From an uncultured Lewinella sp. (GTDB lineage: Bacteria; Bacteroidota; Bacteroidia; Chitinophagales; Saprospiraceae): a stretch of DNA of 64,000 bases. Below are positions 34,266 to 43,881 of the stretch, one piece after another; the stretch's first letter is position 1, and each line of letters starts with the position of its first letter. Where the stretch lies: NCBI GenBank assembly GCA_937873655.1, contig CALMYQ010000224.1:1-64000 (forward strand). The letters run 5' to 3'. The notes beneath the pieces are model-generated. The model was given only the letters and a program-made list of their open reading frames with translations, did not search any database and had not been told where the DNA came from. A program made the translations under genes and the position numbers.

Positions 34266-34796
34266 CTAGGTGGCGGCTCCTTGTGTTGCATCGGCCGCAG
34301 CCTGGGCCTGGTTGATCCGTTCTACCTCCTTATCGATATAATAGAGACATTGCGGGCCGTCCCCGATGAGTTTGATCCGGTCCAGGATGGTCCGCATCAG
34401 GGTTTCTTCTTCCCGTTGTTCATCGACGTACCATTGCAGGAACTGAAAAGTGGCGAGGTCCTTTTCCTCGCTCGCCAGTTCAACCAATTGATGGATGGAC
34501 CGGGTGACCTTCTGCTCGTGTTCATAAACATTGTTGAACATAGCCTGTACGCTGTCGTAGAAATGAGGCGGTTCGGCTATGGCCGGCGTCAGGGGATGGC
34601 CGTCCAGTTCGAGAATATAGTTGAAGATCCTGAGCATATGCTGCCGCTCTTCCTCCGACTGGCGGCGCATGAACGCGGCGCATCCCTGCATGGCTTCCCG
34701 GTCGCACCAGGCCGCCATGGATAAATACAGGAAGGAAGCATACCCCTCCATCGCCATTTGTTCGTTCAGCGCCGATTCTATTTTTTTTGAAAGCAT
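34266..34796 (-). CDS. Ferritin (non-heme, bacterial type)
   Basis: 176 residues. The four-helix ferritin fold is clear: LNEQMAMEGYASFLYLSMAAW (first ferroxidase Glu), FMRRQSEEERQHMLRIFNYI (E-x-x-H), HEQKVTRSIHQLVELA, and TFQFLQWYVDEQREEETLM (remaining centre residues). It stores iron as ferric mineral in a 24-mer cage. The tail after about residue 165 is Ala- and Gln-rich and not part of the fold. A gene of unknown function starts one base after its stop. Confidence 0.95.
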   Translation of the reverse strand: MLSKKIESALNEQMAMEGYASFLYLSMAAWCDREAMQGCAAFMRRQSEEERQHMLRIFNYILELDGHPLTPAIAEPPHFYDSVQAMFNNVYEHEQKVTRSIHQLVELASEEKDLATFQFLQWYVDEQREEETLMRTILDRIKLIGDGPQCLYYIDKEVERINQAQAAADATQGAAT

Positions 34797-34833
34797 ATCC
34801 TTTTCAATTTTTTTTATTCACGAAAATGGTAAT

Positions 34834-34841
34834 TAAAGGTA
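34834..34841 (-). promoter_or_regulatory. -7-like box TACCTTTA upstream of ferritin
   Basis: The minus-strand TACCTTTA differs at one base from TAnnTTTG and lies 37 bp before the ferritin ATG at 34796. Confidence 0.4.
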
Positions 34842-36053
34842 TCACCATAAGATAAACGCCAACGCAAAACCAACGACCGCGATGATCAGGCCGTACATGA
34901 ATACGGTGTAACACATGGCCAGGTACCGGTATTTTTTGGCCAGTACGACCCCCAGGTAATAGAGGTCCTTTGTCATGGATGTATAAAGAAAGTCGCTGTC
35001 CTTGATCAATTCCATCATGCCCCAGTGGAAATCCTCGATGCCCATTTTATAGAAATTCCCGAAAAACAGGAGGTTTGCGCGCTTGTTTTCAATGTCCTCG
35101 CGGGTGAAGCGGCCTTCGGTCACCTTGGGGCGTGTAGACAGGATGGCAAAAACGAGCGCCGTCAGGCAAACCGCCAGCAGGATAGCCGTAGGCACCACCA
35201 GTTTGGGCATGGCGTCGAAGCGGGGCACCAGGTTGGAAATGACGATAGAAATAATGATCGCATTGATACTCAGCATGATATTCGCCTTGTTATCGGCAAT
35301 GGAACTGAGGCTGATATGGGTCCGGTAAGTGGTCCGGTACATGGTTTCCACGCCCCGGCCCAGGTTGATCTGTTTAAGGTCGATTTCGCTTGACGGGGTG
35401 TTCTTTTTCTTTTTTTTGCCGTCGGTTTTGTCGTTGGCCGGAGAAGGGCTGAGCCGGAGTTTCTGTTTCAGCAACTGCTGGACATGCTTTTCCTTTCGCT
35501 TGCCGAACAACTCCCGCGCTACGCCGGTATGGTATTGATGGTTGGCGATGAAGTTCAGTTCAAAATCAACCCATTCCTGTTCGGACATGATCTTCTTGCG
35601 GGTCAGCGACAACTCTTGCCGGAGCTTGCCGCAACGATCCCAGTACCATTCGCTGCCGAGGTGGCTCAGGTCGGCATCGCAGACGATCTCTTCCAGCAGG
35701 CCGTTGGGCTTTTGCGGCAATTGGGTGGCCATGATGCATCCCGTTATCTCTGCAAGCTCCGCTTCCGGCAAGTCGTATTTCTTCAGGAATTCAACCGCGT
35801 ATTCCGCGCTTCGGTTTTCATGCCCGTCGGGGCCTTTGTCATACCCGATGTCGTGAAACCAGCAGGCGATCTGAATGACTTCCCGCTCCTTTTCGGTCAA
35901 TTCATACCCATCTGAGATTTTGATCGCGGAATCCAGTACGTACCTGGTATGGGTCAGGTCATGATAAACATACTCACCGGAGATCTGTTTGTCAAAAAAC
36001 GACACCACATAGGCTTCCACTGCTTGCAGCAATTGATCTGCTCCTGTTTCCAT
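34842..36053 (-). CDS. HD phosphohydrolase fused to a Pycsar-effector-like membrane domain (DUF5706)
   Basis: 403 residues. The N-terminal HD domain (about 1-175) has HDLTHTRYVLD, CWFHDIGYDKGPDGHENRS and CDADLSHLGSEWYWDR, the metal ligands of HD hydrolases. A Lys-rich linker (DGKKKKKN) follows. The C-terminal part (about 235-403) has ISLSSIADNKANIMLSINAI, then three hydrophobic segments (about 265-285, 293-315 and 380-402). This matches the Pycsar effector transmembrane family (PycTM/DUF5706), which responds to cCMP or cUMP in phage defence. No nucleotide cyclase gene is adjacent, so a defence role is unproven. Confidence 0.87.
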   Translation of the reverse strand: METGADQLLQAVEAYVVSFFDKQISGEYVYHDLTHTRYVLDSAIKISDGYELTEKEREVIQIACWFHDIGYDKGPDGHENRSAEYAVEFLKKYDLPEAELAEITGCIMATQLPQKPNGLLEEIVCDADLSHLGSEWYWDRCGKLRQELSLTRKKIMSEQEWVDFELNFIANHQYHTGVARELFGKRKEKHVQQLLKQKLRLSPSPANDKTDGKKKKKNTPSSEIDLKQINLGRGVETMYRTTYRTHISLSSIADNKANIMLSINAIIISIVISNLVPRFDAMPKLVVPTAILLAVCLTALVFAILSTRPKVTEGRFTREDIENKRANLLFFGNFYKMGIEDFHWGMMELIKDSDFLYTSMTKDLYYLGVVLAKKYRYLAMCYTVFMYGLIIAVVGFALAFILW

Positions 36054-36441
36054 ACTTTAATTTTCGGGCCGGAAAATTAAAAAAATTATACCATAAGGCC
36101 CGCAAATTACAAATTACGACTATTTATATCTTTTCCCATGCCGGATTACGAGGCCGATATCCTGCATCAAGGTGCGATTGATCAAAATAAACTGCCTTTT
36201 TGTCCAGTTTACAGGCATGTGGCCCCGATAAGGGCGTTGCACGGATCGATGGCACAGATCTTGCACAAGGTCCCTGATGCGGATTAATCTGCAATTTACT
36301 GTCAAATTGACACGGAAACTGGATTAGGTTTGGTTAATTTCATAATTTGCCAACGGAAAGCCCCCGGAAACAATTGCCGGACAGGGCCTTTCCGAAGCCG
36401 GCGGATTCAACCCCGGAGCGTTACCGGTACAAAGCGTTTAT
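36054..36441. other. 388-bp divergent intergenic region
   Basis: Lies between the divergent HD-Pycsar-like gene and lon. It contains a 9-bp inverted repeat (36057-36080, listed separately) and a TTGACA at 36307-36312 about 130 bp before lon. A 61-codon minus-strand reading frame at 36120-36305 shows no protein-like features and I do not call it. Nothing else is recognised. Confidence 0.65.
36057..36080 (-). promoter_or_regulatory. Hairpin abutting the start codon of the HD-Pycsar-like gene
   Basis: TTAATTTTC (36057-36065) and GAAAATTAA (36072-36080) are perfect complements around a GGGCCG loop. The structure ends three bases before the ATG (36053) and could be an operator or a translation-control hairpin. 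Confidence 0.5.
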
Positions 36442-38844
36442 ATGTTCGAAGAAATATTTGCCCAACAAGGATTTGAAGACGAAGTGGATTTTTTCCCGCT
36501 GATGCCCATGGAGGAGGAGGAAGAGATCCAGAATGACGAAGTATTTCCGACCGTTCTGCCCGTTTTAGCATTGAAAAATACGGTACTTTTTCCTGGAATC
36601 GTCATCCCGATCACCATCGGCAGGGACAAGTCCATCAAAGCTGTCAACAAAGCCTACGAGGAAGGCCGCATCGTCGCGGTTTTGTCCCAACGCGACAGCA
36701 ATGTCGAAGATCCCCTCCCCTCCGATCTGTACGATATCGGCACCATTGCGCGGATCCTGAAATTGCTTCGCATGCCCGACGGCTCCATAACGGCCATCCT
36801 CCAGGGGCGCCGCCGCTTCCAACTGGAAGAGATTACCCGGGATACCCCCTTCATGGAAGGCAAGATCAGCATGCTTGAGTACCAAAACCCAAAAAACAAA
36901 CTGGAATTCGAAGCCCTGATCGCTTCCATTCTCGACCTGGCCAAGCAGATCATCGAACTGTCCCCGAATATCCCTTCGGAGGCCATGGTCATGCTGCGCA
37001 ACATCAATAACCCCGGATTCCTGCTCAATTTTATCGCCTCCAACCTGGGATCCAAGATCCAGATCAAGCAGAAGATACTTGAGATCAACGACCTCCGGGA
37101 AAAAGCCGATACCATACTCCGCCAGCTCAACAGCGAATTGCAACTGCTGGAACTCAAAGACCAGATCGAGAACAAGGTCAGGGGGGACATAGAAAAACAG
37201 CAACGCGATTATTTTCTCAACCAACAGCTCAAAACCATTCAGGAAGAGCTCGGACAAAGCCCGCAGGAAGAAGAGATCGATTCGATGATCCTGAAGGCCA
37301 AGCGCAAAAAATGGCCCAAGCCCGCTGCCGATACCTTCTTCCGGGAAATCAACAAGCTCAAAAGGATCAATCCGCAAGTAGCGGAATATTCCATCCAGCT
37401 CACTTACCTCGAATTGCTGCTGGAGCTTCCCTGGGACGAATACACCAAGGATAACTTCAACCTGAAACGGGTAAAAGAAGTACTCGACCGGGACCACTTC
37501 GGCCTGGAAAAGGTGAAGGAAAGAATCCTCGAACACCTGGCGGTCCTGAAACTGAAAGGCGATATGAAAGCGCCCATCCTTTGCCTCGTCGGCCCTCCTG
37601 GCGTCGGTAAGACCTCCCTGGGCAAATCCATCGCCAAAGCCCTCAAGCGCAAGTTCGTCCGGATGTCGCTCGGCGGGCTGCACGACGAATCGGAGATCAG
37701 GGGCCACCGGAAGACCTATATCGGCGCCATGCCGGGCCGCATTATCCAGTCCATCAAACGGGCAGGCGCTTCCAATCCGGTCTTCATCCTGGATGAGATC
37801 GATAAAGTTGGTAAGGATTTCCGCGGGGATCCCTCCTCAGCCTTGCTGGAGGTACTGGACCCCGAACAGAATTCCACTTTCTATGACAATTATCTGGAAC
37901 TCGAATACGATCTTTCCAAGGTGCTGTTCATCGCTACCTCCAATTCATTGAGCACCATCCAGCCCGCGCTGCTCGACCGGATGGAGATCATCCAGATCAG
38001 CGGTTACTCTACCGAAGAAAAGGTGGAGATCGCCAAAAGGCACCTGATCCCCGAACAGCGCAAGGAACACGGCCTGGAAAAGAATCACGTCAAGGTGCAG
38101 CCCAAGGCCATAGAAAAGATCATACAGGACTATACCCGGGAATCGGGGGTCCGGTCGCTCAATCGCCAGATCGCCGGGGTGATGCGCCATGTAGCCAAGA
38201 AAGTAGCCATGGAGGAAACCTCATCCGAAACCGTAAAACCGGCCGACCTTAAGGAAATCCTCGGCCCTACCCGGTTTTCTTCGGACATGTACCAGGATGC
38301 GGGCACATCCGGCGTAGCCATCGGATTGGCCTGGACGGAAGTCGGCGGCGATATCCTTTTCATCGAGTCGAGCCTGAGTAAAGGCAAAGGCGGCCTTACC
38401 CTGACCGGCAACCTGGGCGATGTGATGAAAGAATCCGCTACAACTGCGCTGAGTTTCATCAAGGCCCATTGCCAGGAACTGAATATCGACAGCGAGGTGT
38501 TCGGCGAAAATGATGTGCACCTCCACGTACCGGAAGGAGCGATCCCGAAGGACGGCCCATCGGCCGGAGTCACCATGCTGACCGCACTGACCTCAGCCTT
38601 CACAAAGCGGCCGGTCAAACCCTATCTGGCCATGACCGGTGAGATCACGCTCCGGGGCAAGGTCCTGCCGGTGGGCGGCATCAAGGAAAAGATCCTGGCC
38701 GCCAAACGGGCCGGCATCAAAACCGTCATTTTGTGCAAAGAGAATGAGAAGCATGTGGATGAGATCACCCCGGAATACATCCAGGGCATGAAGTTCGAGT
38801 ATGTTACCCGGATGACGCAGGTCCTTGACCTTGCACTGGCGTAA
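36442..38844 (+). CDS. lon: Endopeptidase La (Lon protease)
   Basis: 800 residues, full length. The order is: an acidic N-terminal extension (PMEEEEEIQNDEVF), the Lon substrate-binding domain (about 30-235), a helical linker, AAA+ with Walker A GPPGVGKTSLGKSIAKAL and Walker B VFILDEIDKVGKDFRGDP, and the C-terminal protease domain. The Ser-Lys dyad is in PKDGPSAGVTMLTAL (Ser about 706) and GGIKEKILAAKRAG (Lys about 747). It degrades misfolded and short-lived regulatory proteins in the cytoplasm. Confidence 0.98.
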   Translation: MFEEIFAQQGFEDEVDFFPLMPMEEEEEIQNDEVFPTVLPVLALKNTVLFPGIVIPITIGRDKSIKAVNKAYEEGRIVAVLSQRDSNVEDPLPSDLYDIGTIARILKLLRMPDGSITAILQGRRRFQLEEITRDTPFMEGKISMLEYQNPKNKLEFEALIASILDLAKQIIELSPNIPSEAMVMLRNINNPGFLLNFIASNLGSKIQIKQKILEINDLREKADTILRQLNSELQLLELKDQIENKVRGDIEKQQRDYFLNQQLKTIQEELGQSPQEEEIDSMILKAKRKKWPKPAADTFFREINKLKRINPQVAEYSIQLTYLELLLELPWDEYTKDNFNLKRVKEVLDRDHFGLEKVKERILEHLAVLKLKGDMKAPILCLVGPPGVGKTSLGKSIAKALKRKFVRMSLGGLHDESEIRGHRKTYIGAMPGRIIQSIKRAGASNPVFILDEIDKVGKDFRGDPSSALLEVLDPEQNSTFYDNYLELEYDLSKVLFIATSNSLSTIQPALLDRMEIIQISGYSTEEKVEIAKRHLIPEQRKEHGLEKNHVKVQPKAIEKIIQDYTRESGVRSLNRQIAGVMRHVAKKVAMEETSSETVKPADLKEILGPTRFSSDMYQDAGTSGVAIGLAWTEVGGDILFIESSLSKGKGGLTLTGNLGDVMKESATTALSFIKAHCQELNIDSEVFGENDVHLHVPEGAIPKDGPSAGVTMLTALTSAFTKRPVKPYLAMTGEITLRGKVLPVGGIKEKILAAKRAGIKTVILCKENEKHVDEITPEYIQGMKFEYVTRMTQVLDLALA

Positions 38845-38993
38845 TTTTGGTTAACAGGCCGTTAAATGCGGCGGGTCAGGAGGCTAAACAACGCCTTTAT
38901 TTGTTATTTAGCTGTCTGATCGAACCTTTTTATTCGGTGACGGGTCTATATTATTAAAAACCCGTTCAAGCAACGGTCAAAGGTCTTTTGCAT

Positions 38994-39635
38994 ATGAAAT
39001 ACGGTCTTTTTCTGGTTTCGGCTCTGTTCTTACTGTCTTTCGGCCGGCTGTCCGCCCAGACGCCCGACAGCAGCCTTGTCCAGTTCTCCGGTATGGTGCT
39101 CGACGGCAGCAACGAGCAGCTGTTCCCTGTCCCTTATGCCAATATCCTGGTCAAGGACCAGCAGCGGGGTACTTATTCCGACCTCCAGGGGTTTTTCTCG
39201 ATCGTCGTTGAAAAAGGCGATGTGATCGTCTTTTCGGCAGTGGGTTATCAGACGGTTGAGTTCAAAATCCCGCAGACCCTCGAAGATGACCGGTATTCGC
39301 TGGTACAGCTGATGACCCAGGATACGATCAACCTGCCCGAAACCGTCGTTTTCCCATGGCCGAACAAGGACCATTTCAAACTGGAATTCCTCGCTATGGA
39401 CGTCACGCCCGAATTGCAGGAACGCGCCGCCCGCAACCTCGCCAATGAAAGCCTGCGGCAAATGCGCAACGAAGTGCCCAAAGACGGCACGGAGAACGGC
39501 AGTTATTACCTGCGTCAGCAGGCCCGCGAATATTATTACATAGGCCAGCGGCCGCCGATGAATATCTTCAACCCGATCGCCTGGAAAAAATTCTTTGATT
39601 CCTGGAAAAACGGCGATTTCAAAAAGAAGAAATAG
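38994..39635 (+). CDS. Secreted carboxypeptidase-regulatory-like domain protein
   Basis: 213 residues from the ATG at 38994, with a signal peptide ending at LSAQ. The N-terminal domain is CarboxypepD_reg-like: FSGMVLDGSNEQLFPVPYAN, then GTYSDLQGFFSIVVEKGDVI, then FSAVGYQTVEF, which is the fold found at the start of many SusC-like receptors. The C-terminal ~90 residues have no recognised domain and end in a basic tail (NGDFKKKK). The protein is periplasmic or surface-associated; no receptor partner is adjacent. Confidence 0.82.
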   Translation: MKYGLFLVSALFLLSFGRLSAQTPDSSLVQFSGMVLDGSNEQLFPVPYANILVKDQQRGTYSDLQGFFSIVVEKGDVIVFSAVGYQTVEFKIPQTLEDDRYSLVQLMTQDTINLPETVVFPWPNKDHFKLEFLAMDVTPELQERAARNLANESLRQMRNEVPKDGTENGSYYLRQQAREYYYIGQRPPMNIFNPIAWKKFFDSWKNGDFKKKK

Positions 39636-39786
39636 CGCCGGATCATCGCGCAGATACCCTGTATTTCCCCTTCATGCCGGATTGCCAAACCTGAAAGGAC
39701 CTCCGCCGTCAGGCCCGGGTTGTGCAGATTTACCGCCGCGTGCGAAGTAAAAATGCCTAACTTTAGCCGGCAATACTCAATATCCT

Positions 39787-42546
39787 ATGAAAAAACCGGC
39801 TCTTCTTCTTTTAGCTATCTGTAGTTTTTTTCTGACTTCTGCCCAGCAAGGCGCGCAACCGCACGATTTTTCCGTTGAAGAATCCGCAAGAATGGACGAT
39901 TACCTGGAAGCGGTCCAGCTGCTTTCCCCACCGGTAGCCCCGCCCGCCGGCGTGCGCACCATGGCCGAATGGGAGGAAGTGGAAGCGCTGGTCATTACCT
40001 GGACCGGGTACATCGACGTCCTGACGGAGATCGTTCGAAACGCGGTCAACGAATGCCGGGTAATCATCATCGCCGACGACGTGGCCGAGGTCACCAACCA
40101 CCTCACCGCGGAAGGCATCCCCATGAACAATGTGGACGTGCTGATCACAGGATACAACACGATCTGGATCAGGGACTACGGCCCCTGGACGGTTTACAAG
40201 GACAACGTCGATAGCCTCTATATTGCCGACTGGATCTACAACCGCCCAAGGCCCAAGGACGATGTGATCCCGGAAACGATTGCCCAGTACTTCGGACTCC
40301 CTTACTACGGCGCGACTACCCCGCCGTTCGATTGGGTGCATACCGGCGGCAACCACCTGCGCGACGGAATGGGAACAGCGTTTTCATCCGACCTGGTATT
40401 TGCCGAAAATCCGGGCAAGACCGAAGCGGAGATCAATAATATCGCCGGCAAATTCCTCGGCGTCAACAAATACGTCAAATTCCGGCGGCTGCCTTATGAC
40501 GGCATCCACCACCTCGACATGCATATGCTCGTCATTGATGAGGAAACCTTGCTGGTCGGCGAATACCCGCAAGGCGTCTCCGACGGCCCCCAGATCGAAG
40601 CCAATATCGCTTATCTGCGCAACAACTTCACTACGCCCTTCGGACACAATTACCGGGTCGAACGGCTGCCGATGCCCCCGGAAGGCGGTTTCTATCCGTA
40701 CCAGAACGGCGCATACCGGACTTATTCCAACGCTATTTTCATCAACAAGACCGTGCTTGTTCCCACCTATGAGGAACAATACGATACTACCGCGCTTCGC
40801 ATTTACCGGGAAAACCTGCCCGGCTATAATGTGGTCGGCATAACCTGCAACGACATTATCCAGTCGCTGGGCGCCCTGCATTGCATCACCAAGCTGATCG
40901 GCACACGGGATCCGCTCTGGATCGCGCATCCGCGGCTCAGAGACACCTATTCCAGCACAGGTTCCTATCCTGTTGAAGCCATATTGAAGCATAAATCGGG
41001 CATCCTGGGGGCAACCGTGTTTTACAAAACAGCCGATGATGCCGCTTACACGCCCCTGGCAATGTCTGCGGCGGGTGATGACAAATGGACAGCGTCCATC
41101 CCCGCTTTTCCGGCCGGTACGGAAGTCCGGTATTATATCCAGGCCCTTTCCAACAGCGGCAAATCGGTTGTCCGCCCGCAGGTGGCTCCCGACGGATATT
41201 TCAGGTTCCTGGTAAAAGCGCCGGAAACGCCCAAGGCCGGCATCTTATTCCCCCGGGGGCCGATCTGTCCGGGCGAAACGATCGCTTTCCGGGATGATTC
41301 CCAGGGCGGGATCGCTACCTGGAGCTGGAGTTTCCCCGGCGGAGAGCCCGCTGCCAGCAATGAGCCCAACCCGGTGGTTGCGTATCCCGATTCGGGGACC
41401 TACGATGTTTCGCTCACGGTAACCAACCAGGAAGGCGCCGCGGCGGAAGTACTGACCGGCGCCGTCCGGGTCGAAGGCGGCATTCAGCCGTTTGTTTCGG
41501 ACTTTACCGGCGGGATCGACCCCCCCCTGGCGGTCATGCAAGGAAACAAAAACCATTCGGGAGGGTCAAACGCCCAAAACCACGCGCTGGGTGGCACGCG
41601 TCTAAAAGGTGCCAAATGATGGTACAACACGCGCTTCCGCCGCGATTATCTCCGGGCCCGGTTCGACCTTTCCGAACTCGTCGACCCTGTCCTTCATTTT
41701 GATCTGGCCTATGCCCCGCGCACAACGCGATACGATGAATTGAGGGTCAATGCCACGGGTTGCTCCGGGGCCACGCAGATGATCTATGATAAAACCGGCA
41801 GCGCGCTGGCCACGGCGCCGTCCGTCAACTCCGCTTTTCTGCCCACGGATTGCAGCCAGTGGCGGGCGGAGGAAGCCGACCTGGGCATCTACGCCGGCGA
41901 GGTGGTGGAGATCGATTTTGAGAACATCGGCGGATACGGCAACCGGATTTACCTGGACAATATCCGGATATCGGGGAATTACCTGCCGCAGGTTGCCGTC
42001 ACGTCACCGTCCGAAGGGGAAGTGGTGCAATTGGAAGACCTGGCGCCGATCAATCTGACGGCTGAAGCTTCCGACCCGGAAGGGCAACTTGCTTATGTCG
42101 CTTTTTATGTCGACGGTGATTCAGTCGGCGTAGCCGTAACCGCTCCGTATACCCTTTCTCATTTTTTCCCGGATTTCACTTCCTATTCACTGACCGCTAA
42201 GGCCGTTGACGCCGGCGGGGCATTCAGGTGGTCCGCGCCGGTGACATTCCAGATCGATAAGATCACGGGTATTGCGGGCGTTGATCCGGATCATTTCGGG
42301 TTCAGCCTCTCACCCAACCCTTCGCAGGGGCATACCCGGTTGTACTTTCAGCATCCGGGCGATACCCGGATCTCCGTCCGGCTGAGCAATGCAGTCGGGC
42401 AGACCCTCAGACAATTCAACCGGGACCTGCAGTCATCGCAGTATACCCTCGACCTGGATGTCCGCGATCTGCCTTCAGGGATTTATTGGGTCAGTGTACG
42501 GAATGAAGGCGCCGTGATCAGCAGGCAGCTGCTGATCACCAGGTAG
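39787..42546 (+). pseudogene. Secreted agmatine/peptidylarginine deiminase with PKD and sorting domains, interrupted by TGA
   Basis: The reading frame from 39787 encodes 610 residues, then TGA at 41617-41619, then remains open in the same frame to 42546 (309 more codons). The first part has a signal peptide, and a PAD_porph-type catalytic domain with IWIRDYGPW (about 128), HTGGNHLRDG (183), HHLDMHM (240) and Cys in LGALHC (about 366). A PKD domain follows (about 490-560). After the stop come a MAM-like region, an Ig-like region (NYLPQVAVTSPSEGEVVQ) and a T9SS sorting domain beginning FSLSPNPSQGHTRLYF. The enzyme would deiminate agmatine or arginine residues outside the cell. The truncated product would lose its sorting signal. 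A C8 run lies at 41520-41527. A sequencing error is possible. Confidence 0.82.
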
Positions 42547-42591
42547 ACACTGACCTGGAACTTCCTTTTACAAACGCTAAAACCAGTTCAT

Positions 42592-43881
42592 ATGAACCCC
42601 TTTATTCAAACTTTGCTATTCGTTGTTTTGGTTACGCCGGTTTTCGCCCAGAAAAATTATCGACCGGCGGAAGTCTATACCCGGAGCGGAGTGATCCAGG
42701 GCGAGATTGACTATAAAAACTGGTCGGTTAGTCCTAAGGAAATCCGATTTACGCCCGAAGGCGGCCAGGGAGGCACCTTCTACGTACCGGATATTTCCGG
42801 TTTCCGGGTGGAAAAATCAAAAGGCGTCTGGGAAAAGTACGTGGCTTTTATCGGCGATATCGATCAATCTTCCTACCGTTTTGCGATAGACCTCGACCGT
42901 TCGCCCGACCCACATTGGGGCAGGGATTCCTTTTTTATTCAGGTCCTGCAGGAGGGCGAACTCAGCCTGTTCCAGCTCCGCGATCCGACCCGGAAGGTGC
43001 ATTACCTCATCCGGAAAGGCGATGGCCCCATCCAGGCCCTGGTATATAAAAAGTACATCTCTGACGACCTTGCGCATTCAGGCTACAATTCGCTCTATAT
43101 CCGGCAGATCGGCTTGCTGGCCGGCGATTGCCGCGAAATGCTCCCGCTCATCGGCCGGCTAAAGTATACGGAAAAGAGCCTGCTGGATTTTTGTACGGCC
43201 TATAACAGGAGCAGCTGTAACGCAGGCCCTCCGGTGATCTTTGAGAACAAAAAGGATAAAGCCGTTCTCAGGGCTTATGCGATGGCAGGCGTCAATACGT
43301 TGCAGCTCCGGTTCAACAGCTTCGCGGATCCGAACAGGTTGGGGTATCAGGAAATGCCGCCGTCCGTCAATCCCGCAGCCGGTGTGGGGCTGGACCTGGT
43401 TTTTGCCCGGACGAACGGAAGATCCATCCTGTCCAATGAACTGTTCTATACTTCCTACAAAACCGGCGGCGATTACCTGGAAGTTACCGACGCCAATCAG
43501 CAGCGCTATTTTTCTACCGAAATCGACCTGGCTTATGTCAAACTCCAAACCTTGTACAGGCATTTGCTGAGCAAAGGAAAGTGGAAACCTTACCTCGGCG
43601 CCGGCATTTCCAACGGGTTGGCGGTCAAAGAACGCCAAACTACCACCATAGAGTCCACCTTTTTTTCAACGGTGAAAACGGATGTATTCCCGGCGGTGAG
43701 AACCTCCGACGGTCAAAACGGATTCAGATCCTATGAAACGGGCTTTATCGGATGCGCCGGCATCCGGTCTGAAAAATGGGGCGCGGAGGTCCGGTATGAA
43801 AGGAACAACGGCTTTTCAAAACTTTTTTCAGTTGCCACACCGGTCAAGGTCTGGCATTTGATGATCCGGTACGCATTTTAA
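42592..43881 (+). CDS. Hypothetical secreted/outer-membrane protein
   Basis: 429 residues with a signal peptide (LLFVVLVTPVFAQ). The N-terminal half starts YRPAEVYTRSGVIQGEIDYK, a pattern seen in Bacteroidota proteins of unknown function. From about residue 225 the sequence alternates hydrophobic and polar residues, and it ends in aromatic Phe (VWHLMIRYAF). Both point to an outer-membrane beta-barrel-like C-terminal half. No named family is claimed. It follows the deiminase gene by 45 bp and overlaps the convergent kinase gene by 4 bp. Confidence 0.72.
   Translation: MNPFIQTLLFVVLVTPVFAQKNYRPAEVYTRSGVIQGEIDYKNWSVSPKEIRFTPEGGQGGTFYVPDISGFRVEKSKGVWEKYVAFIGDIDQSSYRFAIDLDRSPDPHWGRDSFFIQVLQEGELSLFQLRDPTRKVHYLIRKGDGPIQALVYKKYISDDLAHSGYNSLYIRQIGLLAGDCREMLPLIGRLKYTEKSLLDFCTAYNRSSCNAGPPVIFENKKDKAVLRAYAMAGVNTLQLRFNSFADPNRLGYQEMPPSVNPAAGVGLDLVFARTNGRSILSNELFYTSYKTGGDYLEVTDANQQRYFSTEIDLAYVKLQTLYRHLLSKGKWKPYLGAGISNGLAVKERQTTTIESTFFSTVKTDVFPAVRTSDGQNGFRSYETGFIGCAGIRSEKWGAEVRYERNNGFSKLFSVATPVKVWHLMIRYAF

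Noticed and set aside
36120..36305. Small 61-codon minus-strand gene upstream of the HD-Pycsar-like gene
   Set aside because: No signal peptide, domain or supported promoter; composition is like the rest of the intergenic region.
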